From Robiginitalea sediminis (GTDB taxonomy: Bacteria > Bacteroidota > Bacteroidia > Flavobacteriales > Flavobacteriaceae), in contig NZ_NGNR01000001.1 of assembly GCF_002198115.1 (NCBI RefSeq), positions 936,296 to 1,000,295 of the forward strand: DNA of 64,000 bases, written 5' to 3'. The position numbers and the translations under genes were made by a program. A model generated the notes under the pieces. The model saw only the letters and a list, made by a program, of their open reading frames with translations. It did not search any database and was not told the origin of the DNA. Shown one piece after another: positions 25,441 through 34,138 of the stretch; the first letter of the stretch is position 1, and each line of letters opens with the position of its first letter.

Positions 25441-26280
25441 ATGGAATCTCCCGAGAACAGCGACTGCCGCAATTCCCCAAATTACTTTTCAAGTCTTGCA
25501 GCGCGCTTCGGGATGTTGCCAATCCTGGCTGTTCTGCTGATTGGCCCATCTTTGGTTTTTGGTCAGGCGGAAGAATCCGACCCTGAAATGACATGGGCCA
25601 CTTTTGGAATCAACAAAAGGATTTCTGAGGATTGGCGGTTTTCATATTCCCAGCTGAATTCCTATAGCATCACCGAGTCACGCCTGAATTTTGTCCAGTC
25701 TAACCTGACTTTTAATTACCGGATTAACGGCCGTTGGCAAGCACAGGTTTCTTACGTCCCTACCTTTTCGATAGACGATGACCCCCAAAATCAGTTGGTT
25801 TTTCACAGGCTCAGGGGCGGGATCAGGTATTACACCCCATTGGGGAGGTATTTCAGAATGTACCATGCCCTAAATGCCGAGCACCATTTCACCCAGCGCT
25901 CCAAGTTTAGCCAGAGGTATTTCTATCGGCTGAACTTCTATTACCGAAACCGGGATTGGCCCTGGAGGCTTCGTCCTTTCATAGACCAGCGCCTGTTTTG
26001 GTATCAGGGTGGGCGGGACTTGCAGTATTATGACACCCTGGGCAACCGGACCGAAAGGGTTCCGCCCAATGGGTTGCACGCCTATCGACTCCAGGTTGGT
26101 TTTAAAATCTACCCGGCCAAAAGATTCAACCTGACATTTTTTTTCATGAAGCAAAAGGAATTCAACACCTCGTTGTTTGGCAGCCGAGATATCAACAGCA
26201 TAAACCCCAATAGCGGTTCCCTGCGCCGTTCGTTTTACGATTTTTCGGTCTTTGGGGTATCCGCAGCATATAGAATTTAA
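25441..26280 (+). CDS. DUF2490 outer-membrane beta-barrel protein
   Basis: 279 residues. After a 24-residue lead, the hydrophobic segment MLPILAVLLIGPSLVFGQ is a signal peptide; a second ATG at 25513 would start exactly there. The mature part is beta-rich with alternating aromatic strands (WATFGINKRISEDWRFSYSQLNSYSITESRLNFVQSNLTFNYRINGRWQAQVSYVPTFS ..., shown in pieces) and ends in a terminal aromatic-rich strand with final I/F (FSVFGVSAAYRI), as in outer-membrane barrels of the DUF2490 family. No ligand is known. It opens a cassette with a P-loop NTPase (19 bp downstream) and an ABC-type membrane protein, hinting at export to or through the outer membrane. Confidence 0.8.
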   Translation: MESPENSDCRNSPNYFSSLAARFGMLPILAVLLIGPSLVFGQAEESDPEMTWATFGINKRISEDWRFSYSQLNSYSITESRLNFVQSNLTFNYRINGRWQAQVSYVPTFSIDDDPQNQLVFHRLRGGIRYYTPLGRYFRMYHALNAEHHFTQRSKFSQRYFYRLNFYYRNRDWPWRLRPFIDQRLFWYQGGRDLQYYDTLGNRTERVPPNGLHAYRLQVGFKIYPAKRFNLTFFFMKQKEFNTSLFGSRDINSINPNSGSLRRSFYDFSVFGVSAAYRI

Positions 26281-26298
26281 CATCAAACCCCTTGAATT

Positions 26299-27351
26299 AT
26301 GGAAAACATTAAAAAAAGTGCCATTTCAAAAGGCATAGACTGCAGCCGAATAGATACCACCCTGGTCCACGATTATGTGCCCAAGCTTGGCGACATGGCC
26401 GTTTTTGAGGTGCTGGAACTGGGAAAACACAAGACAATCCAATCCGGCAATGGCAGGCATATCTATATTTTCCCCGGAGACCGAATTTTAATGGCTTTTG
26501 GAAACCGTTACGCCACCAACCAGTTTGAGGGTTATGTCCCGAAAACTGCGGGAACCTTCTTCCAGATTATAGGGCAGGGCGGTGTAGTTGGTGTTCTTAA
26601 GAGCATGCATTCCAGATATGAGGATATCGGAGCTACCCAGGTACGCCTTTTGGGATACGCCGTGGATGCTGAAGGCAGGGTGCAGAACTCGAGATATAAG
26701 TTGCGCAGTCGGAAGCCCTTTAAAGAATCCGAACTACCACAATTGCCAATATATCTGTCACTGGGGGCAAGCATGGACAGTGGAAAGACAACCACAGCGG
26801 CTTTTTTCTGCAGGAGTCTGAAACTGGAGGGGAAACGGGTGGCTTATATAAAATTAACCGGGACTGTGCATTCCAAAGACCGTTGCCTGGTTAAGGATTG
26901 TGGTGCAGCCATTTCGGTAGACTTTTCCCTTTGTGGCTACCCAGCCACCTATCTCTGCAGCACTTCGGAAATCCTGGACATCTATGCAACGCTCCTGCAC
27001 GAGGTTATGCAGGCTTCCCCGGATGCTGTAGTTGTGGAAATTGCGGATGGTCTGGTGCAGAAGGAGACGCATGCCCTGCTGAATCACAGGGGTTTTATGA
27101 ACTCTGTCAGCGGTGTGGTCCTTTCATGCCCGGACAGTCTTTCGGTTAAGGGCGGGCTGCAGTCGCTGCATGAAGCGAGCATTACTCCCATGTTCCTCAG
27201 CGGGCTTTTTACGGCCAGCCCCCTGATGGCAGACGAGGTTCGCAGCCTTACGCCAATCCCGGTATTCGGAATTGAGGATTTTACCGAAAACCACGCCATG
27301 GTAATGGCGCAGACCAGCAACTTCCTTACCACTAAATCCATTGCCATTTGA
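26299..27351 (+). CDS. P-loop NTPase with an N-terminal beta-rich domain (DTBS/DUF1611-like fold)
   Basis: 350 residues. Residues 1-145 form an unrecognised beta-rich domain (GDMAVFEVLELGKHKTIQSGNGRHIYIFPGDRILMAFGNRYA in part). Residues 150-350 are a P-loop domain with Walker A GASMDSGKTTTA (156-167), a Walker B-like strand DAVVVEIADG (about 245-254) and GVVLSCPDSLSVKGG further on, closest in style to dethiobiotin-synthetase/DUF1611-like NTPases. Four Cys (CLVKDC, C in SLCGYP, YLCST) sit near the P-loop and could bind metal. It is overlapped by the next gene by 4 bp, and may supply the nucleotide hydrolysis that the neighbouring ABC protein has lost. Cytoplasmic; function unknown. Confidence 0.65.
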   Translation: MENIKKSAISKGIDCSRIDTTLVHDYVPKLGDMAVFEVLELGKHKTIQSGNGRHIYIFPGDRILMAFGNRYATNQFEGYVPKTAGTFFQIIGQGGVVGVLKSMHSRYEDIGATQVRLLGYAVDAEGRVQNSRYKLRSRKPFKESELPQLPIYLSLGASMDSGKTTTAAFFCRSLKLEGKRVAYIKLTGTVHSKDRCLVKDCGAAISVDFSLCGYPATYLCSTSEILDIYATLLHEVMQASPDAVVVEIADGLVQKETHALLNHRGFMNSVSGVVLSCPDSLSVKGGLQSLHEASITPMFLSGLFTASPLMADEVRSLTPIPVFGIEDFTENHAMVMAQTSNFLTTKSIAI

Positions 27352-29000
27352 AAGCGGGGTATTCCAAATATATCCTGGGCTTTGTCGCAGAGCGTTGGGG
27401 GAGGAGTATCCTTATCTTTTTCCTGGGTTTTCTGAGCCAGTTTCTGACGATCCTCATTCCGGTGAGTCTGGGCAAGTATTATGAGCTTGCATTCGACCTG
27501 CATTCCCAACGACTGCATTTCCTCACCGTCATACCAGACGGATTGTGGAATACCATACCCCGCTATCTCGGGTTCCTGGTTGTCCTGATATCCATCCGGT
27601 TTGTTGCCCATGCCGCCTACCAATACGTATTGAGGATGGAAGCAGAGGAGCTGGTAAAGTCATTGAAGGACAGGTTGTTTACCAGGCAGGTACACATAAG
27701 GCCGGAGGTCTACAGGAACCTGGGGACCGGAAAATTCCTCTTGCGTTACAGTGGCGATATCCGGTCGGTAAAGAACCTGTATCTGAAGGGGGGGATTCCT
27801 TTGCTGATCAACATTCTGGTAATGGGCTGTGCCATTGCCTGGATGTTTGCCCTTAGCCCCCTAGGGTTTACCGTACTGCTCGCAGGGGGCTTGGTGTCAC
27901 TCGGGGTGCTGTACCTTCTGAACCGCAAGATAGAGGCCTATTCCCTGGAATACCGGAACCTCAATTCCGGCCAGCTTTCCTATGTAAGCCGGGTTTTAAG
28001 GGCAATTACCGATGTAGCCACCAGAAACCAACAGCCTGTAGCCATAAAGCGATATGGGAAAAGGACGGAAAAAATACGGGCCGTGGCTACTCTTTTGGGC
28101 TATTGGAAATCCCTGAACTCTGGTTTTATTTCTTTCGCGCAATACAGTGTCCTCACAGGTGTCTTACTGGCATTTTACACCTTGGGAGTTCAGGGTATGG
28201 GGTCTGCCAACCTGATCAGCTTTGTCCTTCTCTTTATTACTGTAAGGCCCGTTTTGAGGACACTCATGCGCTGGCCTACAGTCTTGAAAATGGGACGTAT
28301 CTCCCTTGGGAAACTCGAACGGGTCTTTGAACTGGAAATGGAAGAACTTGATAAGGGCAAGGTACTCCGGGTGCGAAACCCCCGTCTTTCTATAGAGGGT
28401 TTTGCCGTTGGCGGTGGTTTGGAATTCACTTTCCGCACCCGCAAGAGGGCGTATAATGCCATTTTCCTTCCCACCTATACCAGTAGCCTCTCACTGGTCC
28501 GTGCCCTGCTTCGTCTGGACGACACCTATGGTGGCGCCCTTATGCTTAACGGGCGGGACATTCGGGAATACTCCCCCCGTTCACTCCGCGATACTATTGG
28601 CGTGGCTAGCGGAGATCACCCCCTTACCGGGCGTACCGTTTATGAGGCAGTAGTGGTTTCCCGTTCCCCCAGGAGCCGGGAATTAGCCGAAAGGGCTATT
28701 CAACAGGTAAAGCAGTGCTATCTTTTGCCTGAAGGCTTTGGTTTGGACAGCAGGATCGGGGAAAACGGGGCACTTCTTACCCCCTTGGAAAAGGAAGCGG
28801 TTTCCCTGGCTCGCGGTATTTGTGAAATGCGTCCGATATTGGTGTTCCAGGGCTTTCGCTACCTGGATCCTGAGTCCCTGATTCAGCAGGGGCGACTTAG
28901 CGAAAAAGCATTGGTTTTGCATTTTCAGGATGTTTCATCTCCGGTTTTATGGCAGGCAGATCCGGCGCCTGGGGACATGGCCCTGGAAGCAGTTGGCTAA
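27348..29000 (+). CDS. ABC exporter-like membrane protein with a catalytically dead nucleotide-binding domain
   Basis: 550 residues from TTG 27348 (overlapping the previous stop). Residues 1-320 have the six-helix ABC exporter transmembrane domain (long helices, KSLKDRLFTRQVHIRPEVYRN coupling region). Residues 335-540 keep the length and secondary structure of an ABC ATPase (GGALMLNGRDIREYSPRSLRDTIG is an ordinary post-Walker-A region) but every active motif is gone: Walker A is LPTYTSSLS instead of GPTGSGKST, the Q-loop Gln is missing (VASGDHPL), the LSGGQ signature is LLTPLEKEA, and Walker B DE is QG (ILVFQGF). There is no frameshift, so this looks like a kept pseudo-ATPase. The 295 bp after it hold the second 54-bp repeat and the dinB promoter region. 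Confidence 0.8.
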   Translation: MKAGYSKYILGFVAERWGRSILIFFLGFLSQFLTILIPVSLGKYYELAFDLHSQRLHFLTVIPDGLWNTIPRYLGFLVVLISIRFVAHAAYQYVLRMEAEELVKSLKDRLFTRQVHIRPEVYRNLGTGKFLLRYSGDIRSVKNLYLKGGIPLLINILVMGCAIAWMFALSPLGFTVLLAGGLVSLGVLYLLNRKIEAYSLEYRNLNSGQLSYVSRVLRAITDVATRNQQPVAIKRYGKRTEKIRAVATLLGYWKSLNSGFISFAQYSVLTGVLLAFYTLGVQGMGSANLISFVLLFITVRPVLRTLMRWPTVLKMGRISLGKLERVFELEMEELDKGKVLRVRNPRLSIEGFAVGGGLEFTFRTRKRAYNAIFLPTYTSSLSLVRALLRLDDTYGGALMLNGRDIREYSPRSLRDTIGVASGDHPLTGRTVYEAVVVSRSPRSRELAERAIQQVKQCYLLPEGFGLDSRIGENGALLTPLEKEAVSLARGICEMRPILVFQGFRYLDPESLIQQGRLSEKALVLHFQDVSSPVLWQADPAPGDMALEAVG

Positions 29001-29072
29001 GCAGGATGTACATGTAGGGTGTATCTTTGTGGATGCTTTATTTGGGCATTTGATGGTATGTGCGTTTGGGCT

Positions 29073-29126
29073 ATAGGGCCCCACCCACCCACCCGGCTTC
29101 AAGATACCCCCCAGCCCTGCACCTTC
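29073..29126 (+). repeat. 54-bp direct repeat, right copy
   Basis: One mismatch from 25257-25310. It lies 73 bp after the stop of the ABC-like gene, so the repeat pair brackets the DUF2490 / P-loop / ABC cassette almost gene-tight. Confidence 0.85.
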
Positions 29127-29232
29127 CTTTCAGCGCCCCCTTCTTCCTAACGGCTACTACCTCTTTTCTATCCTGATTACCCCCTTTTATCAGCCGGTTT
29201 GCCCGGCCTTTATTTTTAACATAAATGCATTA

Positions 29233-29267
29233 GGAAATATTCCATAAAAACGGAAAATATCCATAAA
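29233..29267 (+). promoter_or_regulatory. Tandem operator-like repeats upstream of dinB
   Basis: Two 16-nt copies, GGAAATATTCCATAAA (29233) and GGAAAATATCCATAAA (29252), 19 bp apart, about 30-60 bp before the dinB ATG. The first holds a GGAA-ATA-TTCC palindrome. Position suggests damage-regulated control (a LexA-like site), but no lexA/imuA gene is in the window to compare. Confidence 0.45.
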
Positions 29268-29295
29268 TTAGCTTCCCTCTTTTTTAAGAAGCGAG

Positions 29296-30510
29296 ATGCA
29301 AAAGACAATTCTGCACCTGGATCTGGATACTTTTTTCGTTTCCGTGGAGCGCAAGCTGGACAACCGCCTGAAAGGCAAGCCCATTTTGGTGGGAGGCTTA
29401 AGCGACAGGGGGGTGGTGGCTGCCTGCAGCTATGAGACCCGTGGGTATGGGGTGCATTCCGGTATGCCTATGCGCATGGCCCGGGAGCTTTGCCCTGAGG
29501 CTGTGGTTATCCGGGGCAATGCCGGTACGTACAGCAAGCATTCGGATGAGGTTACGGAGATTATCCGGGAGCAGGTGCCGCTTTTTGAGAAATCCAGCAT
29601 AGACGAGTTTTATGCAGACCTTTCGGGGATGGACCGGTTTTTCGGTTGTTACCGCTATGCCACCGAACTGCGGCAGCGCATCATCCGGGAGGCGGGCCTG
29701 CCCATATCCTTTGGGCTTTCCGTCAACAAGGTAGTCTCCAAAGTGGCCACGGGGGAGGCCAAGCCCAACAGCCAGCTGAAGATCGACTTTGGCTATGAAA
29801 AGCCCTTCCTGGCCCCGCTGTCTATCAAGAAAATCCCCATGGTGGGCGATAAGACCTATCAGACCCTCCGCAACCTGGGGCTGCGCCAGATCCGGACCAT
29901 ACAGGAAATGCCGGTGGAGGTCATGCAGCAGGTGCTGGGAGCCAACGGGAAGGTGATCTGGAAACGGGCCAACGGGATAGACAACAGCCCCGTGGTACCT
30001 TTTTGCGAACGCAAGTCCATTTCCACCGAGCGCACCTTCGACCGGGATACCATAGATGTGGTCCGCCTGCGCGGCATCCTCATCGCCATGACGGAGAACC
30101 TGGCCTTCCAGCTGCGCAGGGGTGGCAAGCTCACGGCCTGTATCGCGGTAAAAATCCGCTATTCGGATTTCAACACCTACTCCAGGCAATTGCGCATCCC
30201 CTATACCTCAGCAGACCATAAACTCATCCCCCAGGTACTGGAGCTTTTTGACAAGCTCTACGATAAACGGCTGCTGGTACGCCTTATCGGGGTGCGGTTC
30301 AGCCACCTGGTGCCGGGGAGTTACCAGATCAACCTCTTTGAAGATACCGAGGAAGCCCTCAACCTGTATGCGGCCATGGACCGCATCCGGGAGCGCTTTG
30401 GAGACAAGAGCGTCATCCGCGCCTCGGGGATGGGGGCGCGGACCATAGGGAGGATGCACAACCCTTTCGACGGCCGCCCACCCATAGTGCTGGCACATAG
30501 AAAACAATAA
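29296..30510 (+). CDS. dinB: Y-family DNA polymerase (DinB/Pol IV type)
   Basis: 404 residues. Translesion polymerase: catalytic motif LHLDLDTFFVSVE (residues 6-18) and KSSIDEFYAD (about 100-109) supply the metal-binding Asp/Glu residues; the thumb has the HhH region FGLSVNKVVSKVATGEAKP and IPMVGDKTYQTLRNLG; the little-finger domain ends near residue 360. No beta-clamp-binding QL(S/D)LF-like end is evident (the last part has YQINLFEDTEE, which may serve). It is followed by dnaE2, as in the mutagenic polymerase cassettes of Flavobacteriia, but the two are separated by a 466-bp inserted cassette. Confidence 0.94.
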   Translation: MQKTILHLDLDTFFVSVERKLDNRLKGKPILVGGLSDRGVVAACSYETRGYGVHSGMPMRMARELCPEAVVIRGNAGTYSKHSDEVTEIIREQVPLFEKSSIDEFYADLSGMDRFFGCYRYATELRQRIIREAGLPISFGLSVNKVVSKVATGEAKPNSQLKIDFGYEKPFLAPLSIKKIPMVGDKTYQTLRNLGLRQIRTIQEMPVEVMQQVLGANGKVIWKRANGIDNSPVVPFCERKSISTERTFDRDTIDVVRLRGILIAMTENLAFQLRRGGKLTACIAVKIRYSDFNTYSRQLRIPYTSADHKLIPQVLELFDKLYDKRLLVRLIGVRFSHLVPGSYQINLFEDTEEALNLYAAMDRIRERFGDKSVIRASGMGARTIGRMHNPFDGRPPIVLAHRKQ

Positions 30511-30512
30511 TG

Positions 30513-30540
30513 AAATTCCAAATTCCAAATTCCAAATTCC
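30513..30540 (+). repeat. Left inverted repeat, (AAATTCC)x4
   Basis: Four exact 7-bp units directly after the dinB stop codon; exact reverse complement of 30951-30978. Confidence 0.95.
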
Positions 30541-30555
30541 AAAACCCAAGAGATT

Positions 30556-30942
30556 ATGAGTAAAGAAAAAGTATACAATCTGGAAGAAAGAACCTATCAA
30601 TTCGCTAGAGATTGTCGCTATTTAGCAGGTCTTCTTCCGAGAACCATTAGCAATATCGAGGACCTAAAACAGCTCATTAAGTCATCCGGTTCGGTAGGCG
30701 CCAATTATATAGAAGCCAATGAGAAATTGGGGGTTAAAGATTTGATTATGCGGCTTAAGATTGCGCGCAAAGAAGTTAAAGAAGCTGGGTATTGGCTCAG
30801 GCTGTTAAAGAACACTAATGAAAAGCATGCAGAGCGTATTGATAGGCTGATTGGTGAAGCGGCTGAACTCAGAAAAATAATTTCTGCCATTGTGAATCGC
30901 GTTGAAATACGGGAAGGCAGGCAATCCCCAATGGCAAATTAG
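30556..30942 (+). CDS. Four-helix-bundle protein (S23 / 23S rRNA intervening-sequence family)
   Basis: 128 residues: KVYNLEERTYQFARDCRYLAGLLPRT, then LKQLIKSSGSVGANYIEANE, then LKIARKEVKEAGYWLRLLKN and a last helix to ISAIVNRVEI. These four helices with the SSGSVGANYIEA signature mark the family first seen inside 23S rRNA intervening sequences and also in diversity-generating-element accessory proteins (Avd-like). Basic, soluble, likely nucleic-acid-binding as a pentamer by family precedent. It is the sole gene between the 28-bp inverted repeats and is more AT-rich than dinB and dnaE2 on either side, a sign of foreign origin. Confidence 0.9.
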   Translation: MSKEKVYNLEERTYQFARDCRYLAGLLPRTISNIEDLKQLIKSSGSVGANYIEANEKLGVKDLIMRLKIARKEVKEAGYWLRLLKNTNEKHAERIDRLIGEAAELRKIISAIVNRVEIREGRQSPMAN

Positions 30943-30950
30943 ACCCCCAT

Positions 30951-30978
30951 GGAATTTGGAATTTGGAATTTGGAATTT
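30951..30978 (+). repeat. Right inverted repeat, (GGAATTT)x4
   Basis: Four exact 7-bp units; exact reverse complement of 30513-30540. Ends 8 nt before the dnaE2 start codon, so it may affect that gene's translation signal. Confidence 0.95.
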
Positions 30979-30986
30979 GAGTCCAT

Positions 30987-33900
30987 ATGTATTTAAACTG
31001 CCATACATATTATAGCCTGCGCTACGGGACCTTTTCGGAAGTAGACCTGCTGCAGCTCGCCCGGGAGATGGGGGTGCGCTGCCTGGCCCTGACCGATATC
31101 AACAACACCTCTGCCGGGCTCAATTTTGTCCGAAGGGCCCCGGAGTTCGACGTGCGCCCCCTTTTGGGGGTCGACTTCCGAAACGGGGTAGACCCCTGCT
31201 TTGTGGGCATTGCCCGAAGCAATGAAGGGTATATGGAGCTCAACCGGTTTTTGTCCTTCCACCTGCACCAGGGCCGCCCCTTTCCGGAGCGCCCCCCCGG
31301 TTTTTCGGAGGCCTGTGTGGTGTACCCTTTCGAGAAGGTCCTGCTGGCCGAGATGGAAGATTTCGGCCCCGGGGAGTTTATCGGGGTTTCCGTGCGCGAC
31401 CTCAGGCGCCTGCCGTTTTCCCACCTGGTGGAATACCGCGACCGGCTGGTGGTCCTGCAGCCGGTAACGTTCCGCAGCAAGCGGGATTACAATGCTCACC
31501 GGCTTTTGCGGGCCATAGACAACAATGTCCTGCTGAGTAAACTGCCCGAAGCGGAGCAGGCCCACCCGGAGGACCATATGTTTCCCCTGCCCAACCTGGC
31601 CGAGGCCTTTTCCGAGTACCGTTTTATCCTGGAGAACACCCGGGCCCTGATGGAGTCCTGTTCCATCCATTTCGACTTTTCCGACCAGCGCCGCCCGCAA
31701 AACTTGCAAACCTATACCGGCAGCCGGGATGAGGACGAGGCCCTGCTGGAGCGGCTTTGCCAGGAGGGGATGCCGTACCGCTACCCGGACCCCGGCCCGC
31801 AGATCCATACCCGCCTGGAAAAGGAACTCGAACTGATCCGGGCCAAGGGTTTTGTCTCCTATTTCCTGATCAACTGGGATATTGTGAGCGAAGCCCGCAG
31901 GCGGGGCTTTTTCTATGTGGGGCGGGGCAGTGGCGCCAACAGCATTGTCGCCTACCTGCTGCGCATTACCGATGTGGACCCCATAGAGCTGGACCTCTAC
32001 TTTGAGCGTTTTATCAACCTGTTCCGGGCCAACCCCCCGGATTTCGACATCGACTTTTCCTGGAAAGACCGGGAGGCGATTACCCGTTATATCTTCGATC
32101 GCTTCCAGCACGTGGCCCTGCTGGGGACTTATGTGACCTTCCGCGAGCGGGGTATTATCCGGGAGCTGGGCAAGGTTTTTGGCCTGCCCAAGGCGGAAAT
32201 CGACCAACTCTGCGACGGGCAGTACGAGTCTTCCCGCCTGGATGAGGTAGCCCGCCTGGTGGTGCGCTACGGCAGCCTCATAAAGGGGATGCCCAACTAC
32301 CTGAGCGTGCACGCGGGGGGCATCCTGATTGCCGACAAGCCGTTGCACTGGTTCTCGGCCACCCACCTCCCCCCCAAGGGATTTGCCACCACCCAGTTCG
32401 ATATGGTCATTGCCGAGGATGTGGGCCTGTACAAGTTTGATATCCTCGGCCAGCGCGGTCTGGCCAAGATTAAGGAAGCCCTCCAGATTATCCATTATAA
32501 CCGCCCGGAGGAATTCGACCGTATCGACATCCACAATATGGGCCGCATCAAAACCGATACCCGGGTAAACCACCTTATTAAAACGGCCCAGTGTATGGGG
32601 TGTTTTTATGTGGAATCCCCCGCCATGCGGATGCTGCTGCGCAAACTGGAGGTAGACAACTACCTGGGCCTGGTTGCGGCCAGCTCCATTATCAGGCCCG
32701 GGGTTGCCAAAAGCGGGATGATGCGGGAATATATCCTCCGCCACCGCGATCCTGAACGGGTGAAACAGGCCCACCCGGTCTTGCTGGATATCATGCCGGA
32801 GACCTATGGGGTAATGGTCTATCAGGAAGACGTCATCAAGGTGGCGCATTACTTTGCGGGCCTCAGTCTGGGCGAAGCCGATGTGCTCCGCCGCGGGATG
32901 AGCGGCAAGTTCCGATCCCGGGACGAGTTTGAGCGCATCCGTTCGGTGTTTATCGAGAACTGCCACAGAAAGGGGTACCCGGAAGCCCTGGTTTCGGAAA
33001 TCTGGAACCAGGTGGCCAGTTTTGCCGGGTATGCCTTTGCCAAGGGGCATTCCGCGTCCTATGCCGTGGAGAGTTACCAAACGCTTTTCCTCAGGGCGTA
33101 TTTCCCCCTGGAATACCTGGTGGCTGTCCTGAACAACGGGGGCGGGTTCTACCGGCCGGAACATTATGTGCATGAAGCCCGTATGATGGGGGCCCGCATC
33201 CATCCGCCCTGTGTGAACCGTTCCGATGTGGGCAACCGCATTGAGGGAAAGGACATCTACCTGGGCCTGATGTACCTGAAGGAGCTGGAGGGAAGGGTCA
33301 TGGACCGTATTGTTCGCCAGCGGCAGGCGGGGGGAAGTTTCAGCAGCCTGGAAGACTTCCTGGACCGGGTTCCGCTGTCCATAGAGCAGCTGAGCATCCT
33401 GATCCGCATCGATGCGTTTCGCAGTACGGGGGCGGAAAAGCACCACCTGCTGTGGAAGGCCCATATGTTGCTTGCCAGGGGGAAACCCAGGGAGCACCCC
33501 CGCCTCTTCCCACCCCAGAAACGCGATTTTAGCATCCCCCGTCTGCAGGCCACCGACCTGGAAACGGCCTTTACCCAGATCGAACTCCTCGGGTTTTCCC
33601 TGGGCAGCCCGTTTGAACTCCTCACGGACCCGGTAACCAACCGCAACGGCAGCCGCCACCTGCCCGATTTCCTGGGAAGGCATATCGATATCTACGGCTA
33701 TCTGGTAACGGTAAAAAACACCCGTACCCACCGGGGAGACCGCATGCATTTTGCCACGTTTATCGACCAGTACGGGGAGGTCTTCGATACCGTCCTTTTT
33801 CCGCCGGTAGCGGCCCGATACCGGTTCCGGGGGCGCGGCATATACCGTTCGTACGGGAAAGTGGTAAGCGAGTTCGGGTTCCTCAGCATAGAAGTGGAAC

Positions 33901-34016
33901 GGATGGAAAAACTGGATTTTATCCCGGATCCCCGTTATGCCGATATGAAGACCAGCCAAAGGATCCGCCTCTCCAAGGGCCGGGAAGCACTCCCGGAAGC
34001 CGGGGCTTCGGAATAA
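30987..34016 (+). CDS. dnaE2: Error-prone DNA polymerase III alpha subunit (DnaE2 type)
   Basis: 1,009 residues, shorter than replicative DnaE (about 1,160-1,500). An N-terminal PHP domain opens NCHTYYSLRYGTFSEVDLLQLA with only part of the metal-binding His set; palm residues are in NPPDFDIDFSWKDR (about 347-360); fingers include GYAFAKGHSASYAVESYQT; the C-terminus has an OB fold (DIYGYLVTVKNTRTHRGDRMHFATF) but no tau-binding tail. With dinB upstream it forms a damage-induced mutagenesis module. Its normal operon partner position is interrupted by the four-helix-bundle cassette ending 8 bp upstream. Confidence 0.92.
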   Translation: MYLNCHTYYSLRYGTFSEVDLLQLAREMGVRCLALTDINNTSAGLNFVRRAPEFDVRPLLGVDFRNGVDPCFVGIARSNEGYMELNRFLSFHLHQGRPFPERPPGFSEACVVYPFEKVLLAEMEDFGPGEFIGVSVRDLRRLPFSHLVEYRDRLVVLQPVTFRSKRDYNAHRLLRAIDNNVLLSKLPEAEQAHPEDHMFPLPNLAEAFSEYRFILENTRALMESCSIHFDFSDQRRPQNLQTYTGSRDEDEALLERLCQEGMPYRYPDPGPQIHTRLEKELELIRAKGFVSYFLINWDIVSEARRRGFFYVGRGSGANSIVAYLLRITDVDPIELDLYFERFINLFRANPPDFDIDFSWKDREAITRYIFDRFQHVALLGTYVTFRERGIIRELGKVFGLPKAEIDQLCDGQYESSRLDEVARLVVRYGSLIKGMPNYLSVHAGGILIADKPLHWFSATHLPPKGFATTQFDMVIAEDVGLYKFDILGQRGLAKIKEALQIIHYNRPEEFDRIDIHNMGRIKTDTRVNHLIKTAQCMGCFYVESPAMRMLLRKLEVDNYLGLVAASSIIRPGVAKSGMMREYILRHRDPERVKQAHPVLLDIMPETYGVMVYQEDVIKVAHYFAGLSLGEADVLRRGMSGKFRSRDEFERIRSVFIENCHRKGYPEALVSEIWNQVASFAGYAFAKGHSASYAVESYQTLFLRAYFPLEYLVAVLNNGGGFYRPEHYVHEARMMGARIHPPCVNRSDVGNRIEGKDIYLGLMYLKELEGRVMDRIVRQRQAGGSFSSLEDFLDRVPLSIEQLSILIRIDAFRSTGAEKHHLLWKAHMLLARGKPREHPRLFPPQKRDFSIPRLQATDLETAFTQIELLGFSLGSPFELLTDPVTNRNGSRHLPDFLGRHIDIYGYLVTVKNTRTHRGDRMHFATFIDQYGEVFDTVLFPPVAARYRFRGRGIYRSYGKVVSEFGFLSIEVERMEKLDFIPDPRYADMKTSQRIRLSKGREALPEAGASE

Positions 34017-34138
34017 GCCCATCCCGCAAACCGCCCATTGGCATCCTCCAAAATTTGGTCCTCCAAAATTGTGAGATTGGTAAAAACAGAGGACTCCTTT
34101 ACACAGCCCCGTAAAAATGAGGTTGATTTTCGCCCCTG

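Larger units (their letters stand above)
30513..30978. mobile_element. 466-bp inverted-repeat cassette with a four-helix-bundle gene
   Basis: The left end is (AAATTCC)x4 at 30513-30540 and the right end (GGAATTT)x4 at 30951-30978: a perfect 28-bp terminal inverted repeat made of four 7-mers. It encloses one small gene and starts 2 nt after the dinB stop and ends 8 nt before the dnaE2 ATG. I see no target-site duplication and no transposase, so movement would need an outside enzyme. Calling it mobile is an inference from its shape and from its position splitting an operon. Confidence 0.6.

Noticed and set aside
30513-30978. Diversity-generating retroelement
   Set aside because: The four-helix-bundle protein resembles Avd, but there is no reverse transcriptase and no template/variable repeat pair nearby.
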